IMG/VR virus record: IMGVR_UViG_3300023174_000040
Coordinates: 186,001-250,000 of that record
Length of the DNA stretch: 64,000 bases
Strand: one strand, 5' to 3'
Source: a virus
Part shown: piece after piece, positions 1 through 5,501 of the stretch
Position numbering within the stretch: the stretch's first letter is position 1
How the letters are laid out: each line of letters begins with the position of its first letter
Made by a program: the position numbers and the translations under genes
Notes under the pieces: model-generated
What the model was told of the DNA's origin: nothing
What the model saw: only the letters and a program-made list of their open reading frames with translations
Database searches by the model: none

Positions 1-168
1 GGTATCCAGGAGTCTATTGCTGAAAAATTGGGTGATACACCAAAAACTTCGAGTTCTCTTTCCATAGAGGCTTTTCAACTAATGAAAGATATTGCTCCTT
101 ATTTGAAAAACTATACCAAAGAATGCATCGATGAGGCATTTTATGTAATGTCTCACTGGAATCAGTAG
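1..168 (+). CDS. 3' end of an unidentified protein (partial)
   Basis: The first reading frame is open from the window edge to a TAG at 166-168, giving 55 C-terminal residues that begin GIQESIAEKLGDTPKT and end VMSHWNQ. The composition is that of a soluble, mostly helical protein. The start lies outside the window, so length and function cannot be judged and I do not recognise the family. It is followed after about 20 bases by a structured repeat and then by tRNA sequence, so it probably ends a transcription unit. Confidence 0.7.
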   Translation, partial: GIQESIAEKLGDTPKTSSSLSIEAFQLMKDIAPYLKNYTKECIDEAFYVMSHWNQ

Positions 169-183
169 AATATTTTCTTTGTA

Positions 184-288
184 TTTAATATTTCGGAGGC
201 TGACGCTGGTTATGTGAGGAAATTAAAAGGGAAATTAAAACCTTCCCTTTTAATTTCCATTCGAGAGAAATATCTTTTCGGTTTTTTT
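184..288 (+). repeat. Stem-loop cassette copy A
   Basis: Copy A of a four-member repeat family. It holds a TTTAAT -10-like hexamer (184-189), a TCGGAGGCTGA block (193-203), a perfect 16-bp inverted repeat (218-233 with 243-258; arms GGAAATTAAAAGGGAA and its complement) and a second hairpin (CGAGAGA 262-268 with TCTTTTCG 273-280) followed by seven T residues. The last part looks like a rho-independent terminator on the plus strand. It sits between the end of the upstream gene and the tRNA region. Confidence 0.6.
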
Positions 289-303
289 GAATGACTGGTC
301 TTA

Positions 304-339
304 GCCAGTGTAGCTCAGTTGGTAGAGTAGCAGTTTTAT
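304..339 (+). pseudogene. Truncated tRNA 5' half fused to the next tRNA
   Basis: The sequence starts GCCAGTGTAGCTCAGTTGG and reads as a tRNA acceptor strand, a D-arm (GCTC-loop-GAGT) and the start of an anticodon stem. It stops at the anticodon loop and runs straight into the next tRNA at 340. No matching 3' half (variable loop, T-arm, CACTGGC) follows. This fits deletion or recombination between two tandem tRNA genes. It cannot fold as a full tRNA. Confidence 0.65.
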
Positions 340-411
340 TGCCCGGTAGCTCAAAGATAGAGCGGCTGACTTTGGATCAGCGGGTTGCAGGTTTGAATCC
401 TGCCCGGGCAT
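340..411 (+). tRNA. tRNA-Gln (anticodon TTG)
   Basis: A full cloverleaf can be drawn by eye. Acceptor TGCCCGG pairs with CCGGGCA over 7 bp; the D-stem is GCTC/GAGC with a short 7-base loop; the anticodon stem is GCTGA/TCAGC with loop CTTTGGA, placing TTG at positions 34-36 after T33; the variable loop has 5 bases; the T-stem is GCAGG/CCTGC with loop TTTGAAT. CCA is not encoded, which is usual in phages. The D-loop lacks the normal GG pair (AAAGATA), a mild oddity. It is separated by two bases from the end of the convergent endonuclease gene. Confidence 0.85.
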
Positions 412-413
412 CT

Positions 414-1274
414 TTAATTTTTTGGTTTGGTCCAACCCAATGATGATTTAATTTTTCCTCTTAAAAGAAGCATAATATTTCCTCTGTTTAAATTATTGTC
501 TCGGCAGAATTTATTTAAATTTTTTATTTTAATTAAATTTCCATTTGGATCAATTATACTAAATTCTTTAGCATATTTCTCAGCTAATTTTTTGTGCCCT
601 TTTGCCCTACCTTCCTTGTTTCTTGGGTTATTTTGATCGTGTATTCCATTTTTATTTTCATGAGCTTTTTTGCCGCCAATTTTTCCACCATTTGCTCCGA
701 TTTTTTTGTAGTATTGATAGATGTCTGATTCGTTTAATCTATCCAATCTTTTTAAAATTCCTCTTCTTTGTATTGATTTTCTTTCCTCGTTTGACATTTT
801 GCCCAATCCAGCCGCATATGCTCTCTTGGCATTTTCACGTAGCTGTTCTTTTGTCATTGAAAACAATCCTTTTTTTAAAGTCTTGCATTTCATTCCAATT
901 TCCCTAAGAGTTTCAATATCACAAGTCGGAGAAAATCTACTTCCATTCAGGCAACCTTCTTTGCCATAATGTTCTTCTGTTAGTTTATTTTCAAAATCAG
1001 AACATTTTATTTCGTCGCAAAACAAGCATATTATCTCTTTTATTATTTTGTTGTTTTTTTCTATTTGTTCTAAAAATACTTTTCTGTTAACTTTGGGGCT
1101 TCCAATATATTTGTCACTTAAAATATCCCCTTTAAACTTTCTTTTTCCGTAATAATACGGAACAACTCCATTCTCTATTGCATCTGGGAAACTTGTTTTA
1201 TATATGTAAAAATTACCTTCTACTTCCTTGTAAGATAATTTTATTTCTACATTACTGTAAAAAATTCTTTTCAT
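414..1274 (-). CDS. GIY-YIG homing endonuclease with C-terminal DNA-binding motif
   Basis: A free-standing, site-specific endonuclease is likely. With the start at 1274 (MKRIFYSN) the N-terminal third has the GIY-YIG layout: a YIYKT strand, YYYGKRKFKG, then DKYIGS, and a downstream segment KLTEEHYGKEGCLNGS that can supply the catalytic Glu, as in Seg-type phage enzymes. The middle is basic and glycine-rich (GANGGKIGGKKA). The C-terminus (IDPNGNLIKIKNLNKFCRDN...) matches the NUMOD/IENR-type helix-turn-helix found behind phage homing nucleases. An in-frame start at 1481 would run across repeat copy B and the start of a plus-strand gene, so I prefer 1274. It lies next to a tRNA, a typical homing neighbourhood. 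Confidence 0.75.
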   Translation of the reverse strand: MKRIFYSNVEIKLSYKEVEGNFYIYKTSFPDAIENGVVPYYYGKRKFKGDILSDKYIGSPKVNRKVFLEQIEKNNKIIKEIICLFCDEIKCSDFENKLTEEHYGKEGCLNGSRFSPTCDIETLREIGMKCKTLKKGLFSMTKEQLRENAKRAYAAGLGKMSNEERKSIQRRGILKRLDRLNESDIYQYYKKIGANGGKIGGKKAHENKNGIHDQNNPRNKEGRAKGHKKLAEKYAKEFSIIDPNGNLIKIKNLNKFCRDNNLNRGNIMLLLRGKIKSSLGWTKPKN

Positions 1275-1331
1275 AATTATATAATAGTTATTAAAATCCA
1301 ATCCCACTCTTTTTTTATCTTTAATCTTTGC

Positions 1332-1425
1332 TATAATATGTTCTCGGAGGCTGATGCTAGTGATCTGTATTGAGAAATTAAAATCTTCATTTTTAATTTC
1401 CGTTCGAGAGAATAACGTTTTCGCC
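1332..1425 (+). repeat. Stem-loop cassette copy B with TATAAT box
   Basis: Copy B carries a perfect TATAAT at 1332-1337 just before the TCGGAGGCTGATGCT block (1345 onward), so RNA could begin near 1344. A 10-bp inverted repeat follows (GAAATTAAAA 1373-1382 with TTTTAATTTC 1391-1400), then the TTCGAGAGA...TTTTCG hairpin (1403-1422). No good -35 is seen. The ribosome-binding site and ATG of the 1449 gene come about 10-25 bases later, so the element would be its 5' leader. Confidence 0.55.
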
Positions 1426-1448
1426 ATGGAGGGCGATGAGGGCAATTT

Positions 1449-1631
1449 ATGCTTAACCTCGAAAAAATTAGTGATTTTCATTATAAAAGCTTTTACGGAT
1501 ACTTTTTATTTAAAAAGAATGAATCTAGCTGGGTGTTCATTCCTTTTGAAAAAGAATTTAACACCGAAGAGTTGATGGAAGTATTTGGTATCTTAAAGAG
1601 TCTTGATAATCAAAAATTTTCAAATAGTTGA
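1449..1631 (+). CDS. Small hypothetical protein (60 aa)
   Basis: A 60-residue ORF beginning MLNLEKISDFHYKSF with normal acidic and basic composition and no membrane segment. A GGAGGG/GAGGG ribosome-binding site lies 8-22 bases upstream, directly after stem-loop cassette B, and cassette C follows its stop, so it looks like a single-gene early transcription unit between two cassettes. It overlaps the dispensable upstream extension of the endonuclease gene on the other strand and converges with the 1620-2276 gene by 12 bases. No family recognised. Confidence 0.6.
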   Translation: MLNLEKISDFHYKSFYGYFLFKKNESSWVFIPFEKEFNTEELMEVFGILKSLDNQKFSNS

Positions 1632-2276
1632 TTCTTTATTTCCGTTCGAAGATAAGACCTTTTCGCCGGTGTTTTTGATGTCGTAGTAAAAAGAATCGGT
1701 GTCTTCTGTTGTCCACCGGTCTGCATTCTCACAAACGAATATTTGTTTATCCACTTTATATTTAGGAATATTGTCGATCTTTAATGGGTTATTAATAAAG
1801 TTGCTATCTCTCCATAGTATTCTATTGTTTGGCTGAAGAGCAAAGTGTCCATTATCAAGTTTGATTAGGTGTGCATTTTTATAATCTTGGGGAGTATCGC
1901 TATAAGAGTTATTTTCCCAATCAAAGGTCATCATGTATGTTCCCCATACTAATGATTTATCTTTTAATATAACTTCACATCTTTTATTAACAAGATAAGT
2001 GAATACTATAACATTTATTTCATTTCCAAAGCAATCCCATAATTCTAATAAATCAAGTCTATATCCTGGGTGGTCTTTTTTATGAACAAGAGCACTTATT
2101 GGAACGTTGGCTCTTTGAGCACCGTTCTCTAACATTATGTGAAATGTTAATGCTCTTGCTGCTGTGCTTCTTGCTGCGAAAACAAGACAATATTCATATT
2201 CATCAAATCCTGATTGATATTCAAAAAGATGTTCTTTTTTTACAAAACAATAAAACGGGTTTATATTAACGTTCAT
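1620..2276 (-). CDS. Conserved phage-type hypothetical protein
   Basis: A 218-residue soluble protein starting MNVNINPFYCFVKK. A recognisable stretch, FAARSTAARALTFHIMLENG around residues 33-52, and a Trp/Asp-rich second half (WGTYMMTFDWENN) give the look of a conserved beta-rich phage protein, but I cannot assign a function. Its start overlaps the stop of the upstream leader-bearing gene by 11 bases, indicating a minus-strand operon with 2266-2763 and 2767-3060. The last 15 or so codons are the antisense of stem-loop cassette C, so the C-terminal tail may have been remodelled by insertion of that repeat. Confidence 0.65.
   Translation of the reverse strand: MNVNINPFYCFVKKEHLFEYQSGFDEYEYCLVFAARSTAARALTFHIMLENGAQRANVPISALVHKKDHPGYRLDLLELWDCFGNEINVIVFTYLVNKRCEVILKDKSLVWGTYMMTFDWENNSYSDTPQDYKNAHLIKLDNGHFALQPNNRILWRDSNFINNPLKIDNIPKYKVDKQIFVCENADRWTTEDTDSFYYDIKNTGEKVLSSNGNKESTI
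1621..1667 (+). repeat. Stem-loop cassette copy C
   Basis: Copy C starts CAAATAGTTGATTCTTTATT and holds the TTCGAAGA...CCTTTTCG hairpin (1646-1665). It begins inside the last codons of the 1449 gene and reaches antisense into the 1620-2276 gene. About 50 bases align with copy D at 3078, including the CAAATAGTT flank. It lacks the long first stem of A and B and has no long T-run after the hairpin. Confidence 0.5.
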
Positions 2277-2763
2277 GGGTAACTTCTGGGTGATTCTCTA
2301 TTAACCAATTATTAAATGATTCCACTGCTCTTCCAAAGTCTGGACTTGATTTTACTCCTGATGGCAATTGCGGGAGCTGTCTTTTTGTTGGATCAAACTT
2401 ATTAGTGGGAGCTTTAGTTGCTTTTACCTTGCCCCCTATTATTTGAGCTTTTCCCCTTGAAACAACTACATCTTTTCCATTTACTTTTTGCGTACTTGTT
2501 TTCATGGGAACTTTTTTAGCCATATCCAACATTTCTGCTTTTTCGTCTTCAATATCTTGTTCTTCATCTGTGAGTTTGGAAGCTACGGGTTTTTTAATGG
2601 GAGGAGCTGCACTTGCTTTATTTGATATTCCCAAACCTATTCCTGCGAGACTTCCTGCTACCAATGCGCTCCTTAGTAGTTTATTCTTTCCTAATGAGTC
2701 TAAGATTCCTTCGTCTATTATCTCTGGGTGTTTTTCTATTAGCCATTCATTAAATGTTTTCAT
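2266..2763 (-). CDS. Putative capsid-targeted small protein with two leader motifs
   Basis: A 165-residue protein that starts MKTFNEWLIEKHPEI and ends with a second, diverged copy, ESFNNWLIENHPEVTHER. The N-terminal copy matches the T4 capsid-targeting sequence position by position (MKTYQEFIAE) and offers an L-x-E cut site (LIE/K). The middle has a short Ala/Gly hydrophobic stretch near residues 28-52 (ALVAGSLAGIGLGISNKASAA) and a basic, Pro/Lys-rich, probably disordered part. Basic disordered cargo fits an internal head protein, but no enzymatic domain is visible. It is the middle gene of a three-gene operon. Confidence 0.7.
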   Translation of the reverse strand: MKTFNEWLIEKHPEIIDEGILDSLGKNKLLRSALVAGSLAGIGLGISNKASAAPPIKKPVASKLTDEEQDIEDEKAEMLDMAKKVPMKTSTQKVNGKDVVVSRGKAQIIGGKVKATKAPTNKFDPTKRQLPQLPSGVKSSPDFGRAVESFNNWLIENHPEVTHER

Positions 2764-2766
2764 GTT

Positions 2767-3060
2767 TTATATTTCTATTTGATATTCTGGATCTTTGACC
2801 ATGCTGTTGTATTTATTAACAAAGAGCTTCAAGTCTTCTTCTGCGTCGTGTTCACTATTAGTGTGACTGTTAAATATTTTTCTCCACTTTGGAACTAATT
2901 GCTTTACATCTTTTTTTAGATCTTCTAATCCTTGTGGGTCGTTTTCTTTGCACCATTCAATTTGCTCCAACACATACATGGCTTCCCCGTATGCTTCATC
3001 TTCTGCCCAACCATCATTGTTATTTTCTTTAATTTCTAACCATTCATTAAATGTTTTCAT
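2767..3060 (-). CDS. Putative capsid-targeted small acidic helical protein
   Basis: A 97-residue protein beginning MKTFNEWLEIKENNNDG: the leader MKTFNEWL is identical to those at 2266-2763 and 3410-3775, and I-K-E supplies an L/I-x-E type cut site. The rest is acidic and helical (EDEAYGEAMYVLEQIEWCKE). The first 21 bases of the gene are identical in sequence to the starts of the two sister genes, so the leader has been shuffled at DNA level. It is the first gene of the minus-strand operon and starts close to cassette D. Function unknown beyond the inferred packaging. Confidence 0.7.
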   Translation of the reverse strand: MKTFNEWLEIKENNNDGWAEDEAYGEAMYVLEQIEWCKENDPQGLEDLKKDVKQLVPKWRKIFNSHTNSEHDAEEDLKLFVNKYNSMVKDPEYQIEI

Positions 3061-3077
3061 GTTTTTATATATGAATC

Positions 3078-3128
3078 AAATAGTTAGATTTTAATTTCCA
3101 TTCGAAAGACAAAAGTTTTCGGTTTTTG
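3078..3128 (+). repeat. Stem-loop cassette copy D (terminator-like)
   Basis: Copy D begins CAAATAGTTAGATTTTAATT and holds the TTCGAAAGAC...GTTTTCGG hairpin (3101-3122), followed by TTTTTGTTTTT. The hairpin plus T-tract would work as a plus-strand terminator. It is directly followed by a good promoter (3135-3163), so terminator and promoter form one cassette in front of the 3187 gene. Confidence 0.6.
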
Positions 3129-3134
3129 TTTTTC

Positions 3135-3163
3135 TTGACTTTTTCTCTATTTTTTATTATTAT
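3135..3163 (+). promoter_or_regulatory. Sigma-70 type promoter
   Basis: TTGACT at 3135-3140 and TATTAT at 3158-3163, separated by exactly 17 bases. This is close to consensus for the host housekeeping sigma factor and would start RNA near 3170, just before the GAGG ribosome-binding site (3177-3180) and ATG of the 3187 gene. Early phage genes are usually read from such host-type promoters. Confidence 0.65.
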
Positions 3164-3186
3164 GGTTTCTTAACCTGAGGTATTTT

Positions 3187-3393
3187 ATGGAAATTAAAAC
3201 AAGTAAAGAAATAGTTTTATCGGCGGAAGATGTTGAAAACTTAATTATTAAAGGTTTATATCACTCTCAAGGTCTTAGTGGAATATTTAATATAAAGTTT
3301 AAGATTGCTAGAGAGCTCTCTGAAAAAGAGGGAGATTATAATTTTGTTTTCGATGGAGCCGAGGTAAAAATTAGTGAAAATATAAGAGTCTAG
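3187..3393 (+). CDS. Small hypothetical protein (68 aa)
   Basis: A 68-residue protein starting MEIKTSKEIVLSAEDVENL. It has a host-type promoter (3135-3163), a GAGG ribosome-binding site 6 bases before the ATG, and the composition of a small alpha/beta protein with no membrane segment. It is followed after 16 bases by the leader-bearing 3410 gene, probably on the same RNA. No family recognised; the strong promoter suggests early expression. Confidence 0.65.
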   Translation: MEIKTSKEIVLSAEDVENLIIKGLYHSQGLSGIFNIKFKIARELSEKEGDYNFVFDGAEVKISENIRV

Positions 3394-3409
3394 TAATATA
3401 TAAATTACT

Positions 3410-3775
3410 ATGAAAACATTTAATGAATGGCTCTCCGGTAAGTTAGAAGAAAATCAAAGTGCTGATGGGTTTAGTTTTAAAAATCATCCCATAGCAACTC
3501 AGCAAATTGCTTCGACAGTTGTTAGTCTAGTTCCAATTGATTTTGAACATAGTCCGAGCTACGGAGAGAGAAGTTCTGATTTTGGGTTATTAATCAAGAA
3601 TCAGCATGGTGAGGCTAAAGCTTATCTGAGTCCAAACAAAAGCGTTGCCATGAATTACTACAATGAATTCATATCAGTCTTTAATCATTTAGTCACTCAA
3701 AGTAGTGAGAATGAGGTCGTTATTATGCAACCTCATACACTAGATAAATTACTTGCCCACATTGGCGTTAGATAG
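3410..3775 (+). CDS. Putative capsid-targeted protein (121 aa)
   Basis: Begins MKTFNEWLSGKLEENQSADG; the first eight residues and 21 bases are identical to two genes encoded on the opposite strand 0.4-0.7 kb to the left. L-E-E gives a possible prohead-protease site. The remainder (GFSFKNHPIATQQIASTVVS...LDKLLAHIGVR) is a soluble alpha/beta domain I do not recognise. The gene follows the 3187 gene and converges with a small membrane protein one base further on. No clear Shine-Dalgarno is present (TATAAATTACT before ATG). Confidence 0.7.
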   Translation: MKTFNEWLSGKLEENQSADGFSFKNHPIATQQIASTVVSLVPIDFEHSPSYGERSSDFGLLIKNQHGEAKAYLSPNKSVAMNYYNEFISVFNHLVTQSSENEVVIMQPHTLDKLLAHIGVR

Positions 3776-3776
3776 T

Positions 3777-3986
3777 TCACCAGTGATGAATAACGTTTGC
3801 TATAACAAAAGCACAGGTTATAAAATTTATAATAACTATAAAGAACTTAATAAAGAAGCTGATTAGTGCTTCTTGCATTGTGAGTATGGGAATATCTGGG
3901 GTGTCTGAGTCTGTTTTTCCCACTCTATGATCTATAGTCCTTGCTAACACAAGAAAGAATCTGTGTATGGTATTTGATTTACTCAT
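3777..3986 (-). CDS. Small membrane protein (69 aa)
   Basis: I place the start at the ATG at 3986 (MSKSNTIHRFFLVLAR) rather than the upstream TTG at 4001. The C-terminal half is one strongly hydrophobic segment (ALISFFIKFFIVIINFITCA), predicted to span the membrane, after a polar, basic N-terminus. The gene is convergent with 3410-3775, with one base between the stops. Holin, antiholin or superinfection-exclusion roles are possible for such proteins, but nothing specific is visible. Confidence 0.55.
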   Translation of the reverse strand: MSKSNTIHRFFLVLARTIDHRVGKTDSDTPDIPILTMQEALISFFIKFFIVIINFITCAFVIANVIHHW

Positions 3987-4010
3987 GTTTTTATTATACA
4001 ATATGTAACT

Positions 4011-4181
4011 ATGAAAAACAATAAAAAAAATCTAAATCTATATTTGTATGTTTTTAGTTTTGGTATGGCACTATGGGCATATTATAATTTATACTTATTG
4101 GATGGATTTTGGATGGCGGCAAGTATTTTCATTGCAATATGGGCAAATAATATTCAATGGAATTTAAGAGAAAAATTATAA
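4011..4181 (+). CDS. Small membrane protein (56 aa)
   Basis: A short ORF from ATG at 4011 to TAA at 4179-4181 encodes MKNNKKNLNLYLYVFSFGMA followed by a second hydrophobic part (LLDGFWMAASIFIAIWANNI) and a basic end (REKL). A basic N-terminus and two closely spaced membrane helices give a hairpin topology. It is divergent from the 3777-3986 gene and lies upstream of another mini-membrane protein at 4216. Function unknown. Confidence 0.5.
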   Translation: MKNNKKNLNLYLYVFSFGMALWAYYNLYLLDGFWMAASIFIAIWANNIQWNLREKL

Positions 4182-4198
4182 AATAATTAATATCTAAT

Positions 4199-4215
4199 AG
4201 CGAAGGAGATTCGCT
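4199..4215 (+). promoter_or_regulatory. Ribosome-binding site inside a hairpin
   Basis: AGCGAAGGAGATTCGCT ends directly before the ATG at 4216. AGCGAA pairs perfectly with TTCGCT (6 bp), leaving the Shine-Dalgarno GGAGA as the whole loop. This would present or hide the ribosome-binding site depending on folding, and brings the SD to the start codon. Confidence 0.55.
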
Positions 4216-4341
4216 ATGGACATAATACAAATTTGCGCAACAGTTCTGATAGTTTCTTTTACAACAGTCTTCAGTGTGGGTTGCTTTTGCCTCACCTGTG
4301 GTATGATAATGGTGTTGTTGGGAAAAGACAAAGATAACTAG
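4216..4341 (+). CDS. Very small membrane protein (41 aa)
   Basis: ATG at 4216 after an AAGGAGA ribosome-binding site held in a perfect hairpin loop. The 41 residues begin MDIIQICATVLIVSFTTVF and form one long hydrophobic helix, Cys-rich near the middle (GCFCLTCGM), with a charged tail GKDKDN. The strong SD makes translation credible in spite of the size. The stop lies 12 bases before the GTG start of the Acb1-like gene, suggesting coupling. Function unknown. Confidence 0.55.
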   Translation: MDIIQICATVLIVSFTTVFSVGCFCLTCGMIMVLLGKDKDN

Positions 4342-4353
4342 TGGCCAACTATC

Positions 4354-4773
4354 GTGTACCCTTTCTCCTCTACAGGTATTGTTGAATACTTTGAGGATTA
4401 TTGCGTACTAAATATAGACCAGGGAATTAGCGACTATTATAGAAGCCTGATACCTAAAAGCTTTTATGTTAAGCCTCAGATGAAAAAAGCGCACATCACA
4501 ATAGTGCGAAAAGGAAAAGAAAAAGTAGAATCTTATGAATCTTGGGGGAAATACTCTGGAAAGATTCTAACTTTTAATTACAGTCCAATTATTCAAAGTG
4601 ATAATACTTATTTTTGGCTAGACTCAGTTTGTAGTGAGATAGGAAGCATAAGAAAAGAACTTGGTTTAAACGAATATCGTGATGATACTTACTTTGGCGG
4701 AGTAAAAAGAAATTGTTATCACATAACAATAGGAAATATCAAAGATAAACTTGTTAAAGGTCATCATCGGTAA
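4354..4773 (+). CDS. T4 gp57B/Acb1-like 2H phosphoesterase, candidate anti-CBASS protein
   Basis: A 139-residue protein with two HxT motifs, AHITIV (His47, Thr49) and CYHITIG (His123, Thr125), the signature of 2H phosphoesterases. The spacing and the stretch WGKYSGK...FNYSP...YFWLDSVCSEIGSIRKELGL agree with what I recall of the T4 gene 57B family. T4 57B is Acb1, which cuts the cyclic nucleotide messengers of CBASS immunity. The frame opens at an in-frame TAG at 4339, so the GTG at 4354 is the likely start. It follows a mini-membrane gene and converges with another by 20 bases. Anti-CBASS activity is inference. Confidence 0.72.
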   Translation: MYPFSSTGIVEYFEDYCVLNIDQGISDYYRSLIPKSFYVKPQMKKAHITIVRKGKEKVESYESWGKYSGKILTFNYSPIIQSDNTYFWLDSVCSEIGSIRKELGLNEYRDDTYFGGVKRNCYHITIGNIKDKLVKGHHR

Positions 4774-4924
4774 AAATAATATTTGTCTCATATTTATTGT
4801 AATAATTATTTTTTGGAATATCTCTTCGAATAATCTTTGTTTCCTTGGGCGTGAAAACAGAATCAAGAATCAAAGATAGAACGCCCAAAACAAATAATGA
4901 TAGAATTATAACTAAAACAATCAT
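4754..4924 (-). CDS. Small single-pass membrane protein (56 aa)
   Basis: ATG at 4924 overlaps the stop of a 23-codon ORF by one base (TAATG), a classic coupled arrangement. It encodes MIVLVIILSLFVLGVLSLIL, one membrane helix, then a charged tail (KIIRRDIPKNNYYNKYETN) ending DDDL. It is the third ORF behind the EamA transporter gene on the minus strand and runs 20 bases into the 3' end of the Acb1-like gene. Function unknown. Confidence 0.5.
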   Translation of the reverse strand: MIVLVIILSLFVLGVLSLILDSVFTPKETKIIRRDIPKNNYYNKYETNIIFTDDDL

Positions 4925-4995
4925 TATAATTTTCTCTTTTCTGGTTCTTTGACTCTGGGTCCGTTTGTCAAGGGATATGATTTTACTTTATTCAT
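4924..4995 (-). CDS. Possible 23-residue leader peptide
   Basis: ATG at 4995 follows an AAAGG ribosome-binding site and encodes MNKVKSYPLTNGPRVKEPEK plus RKL, then a stop that overlaps the next ATG by one base. It may be a true micro-protein or a leader that couples translation of the following membrane protein to the transporter upstream. It is too short to judge by composition. Confidence 0.35.
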   Translation of the reverse strand: MNKVKSYPLTNGPRVKEPEKRKL

Positions 4996-5005
4996 AGTTA
5001 ACCTT

Positions 5006-5431
5006 TCAGTTTGAGCCTAATATAAAAACTACCATACCAATTACAACTAGTAAAGTTCCAATAGTTGAAATTAAAGATAATTGAAATTGTCCTGTTGCTA
5101 AAAACGCAAATAAAATACAAAATAAAGGATAAGAGATTTCAATTATACTTGCGTGTGTAGCGCTTTTACTTTGTATTGCGTTTATGCAAAGATAGTTACC
5201 TGCTATAGCACTGACAAAGGCCAATATCATCCAAGATATCGACCTGGGAGTAAAGTCGCAATCTATTTTAGTTTTACTGGTCAATAACCAGATCATCCAA
5301 AAAATACAATTAGCGGTGCCGCTTAAAGCTAAATACATTTTTCGGTCTATGCTTTTAAGCACCACTTCGGTGGAACTGTAGGATAGAGCCCAACAAACGG
5401 CGGTAAGTAATGCTGTGATATACCAAGGCAT
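5006..5431 (-). CDS. Half-size EamA/DMT-family transporter
   Basis: A 141-residue protein with about five hydrophobic helices (YITALLTAVCWALSYSSTEV; SWMILAFVSAIAGNYLCINA; SYPLFCILFAFLATG; LISTIGTLLVVIGMVVFI). The pattern, with AxxxxN in the middle and P in the fourth helix, is that of a single EamA domain of the drug/metabolite transporter superfamily; usual EamA proteins have two domains, so this one would act as a dimer in the inner membrane. Substrate unknown. It heads a minus-strand unit with two tiny ORFs. An ACTAATATA box lies 6-15 bases upstream of the ATG and there is no SD. Confidence 0.75.
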   Translation of the reverse strand: MPWYITALLTAVCWALSYSSTEVVLKSIDRKMYLALSGTANCIFWMIWLLTSKTKIDCDFTPRSISWMILAFVSAIAGNYLCINAIQSKSATHASIIEISYPLFCILFAFLATGQFQLSLISTIGTLLVVIGMVVFILGSN

Positions 5432-5501
5432 AATATTATATTAGTAAAAAGAGACCTAGTGTAGTATATATTTTTATACTAAAATAATTTAGGAGAAATT
5501 A

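Noticed and set aside
304-411. An intron-containing single tRNA
   Set aside because: No 3' half matching the first acceptor strand exists and the second tRNA is complete by itself.
427-969. Plus-strand frames of 69, 101 and 82 residues
   Set aside because: They lie antisense to the endonuclease gene, are rich in Phe/Leu/Ser as expected of AT-rich antisense, and lack ribosome-binding sites.
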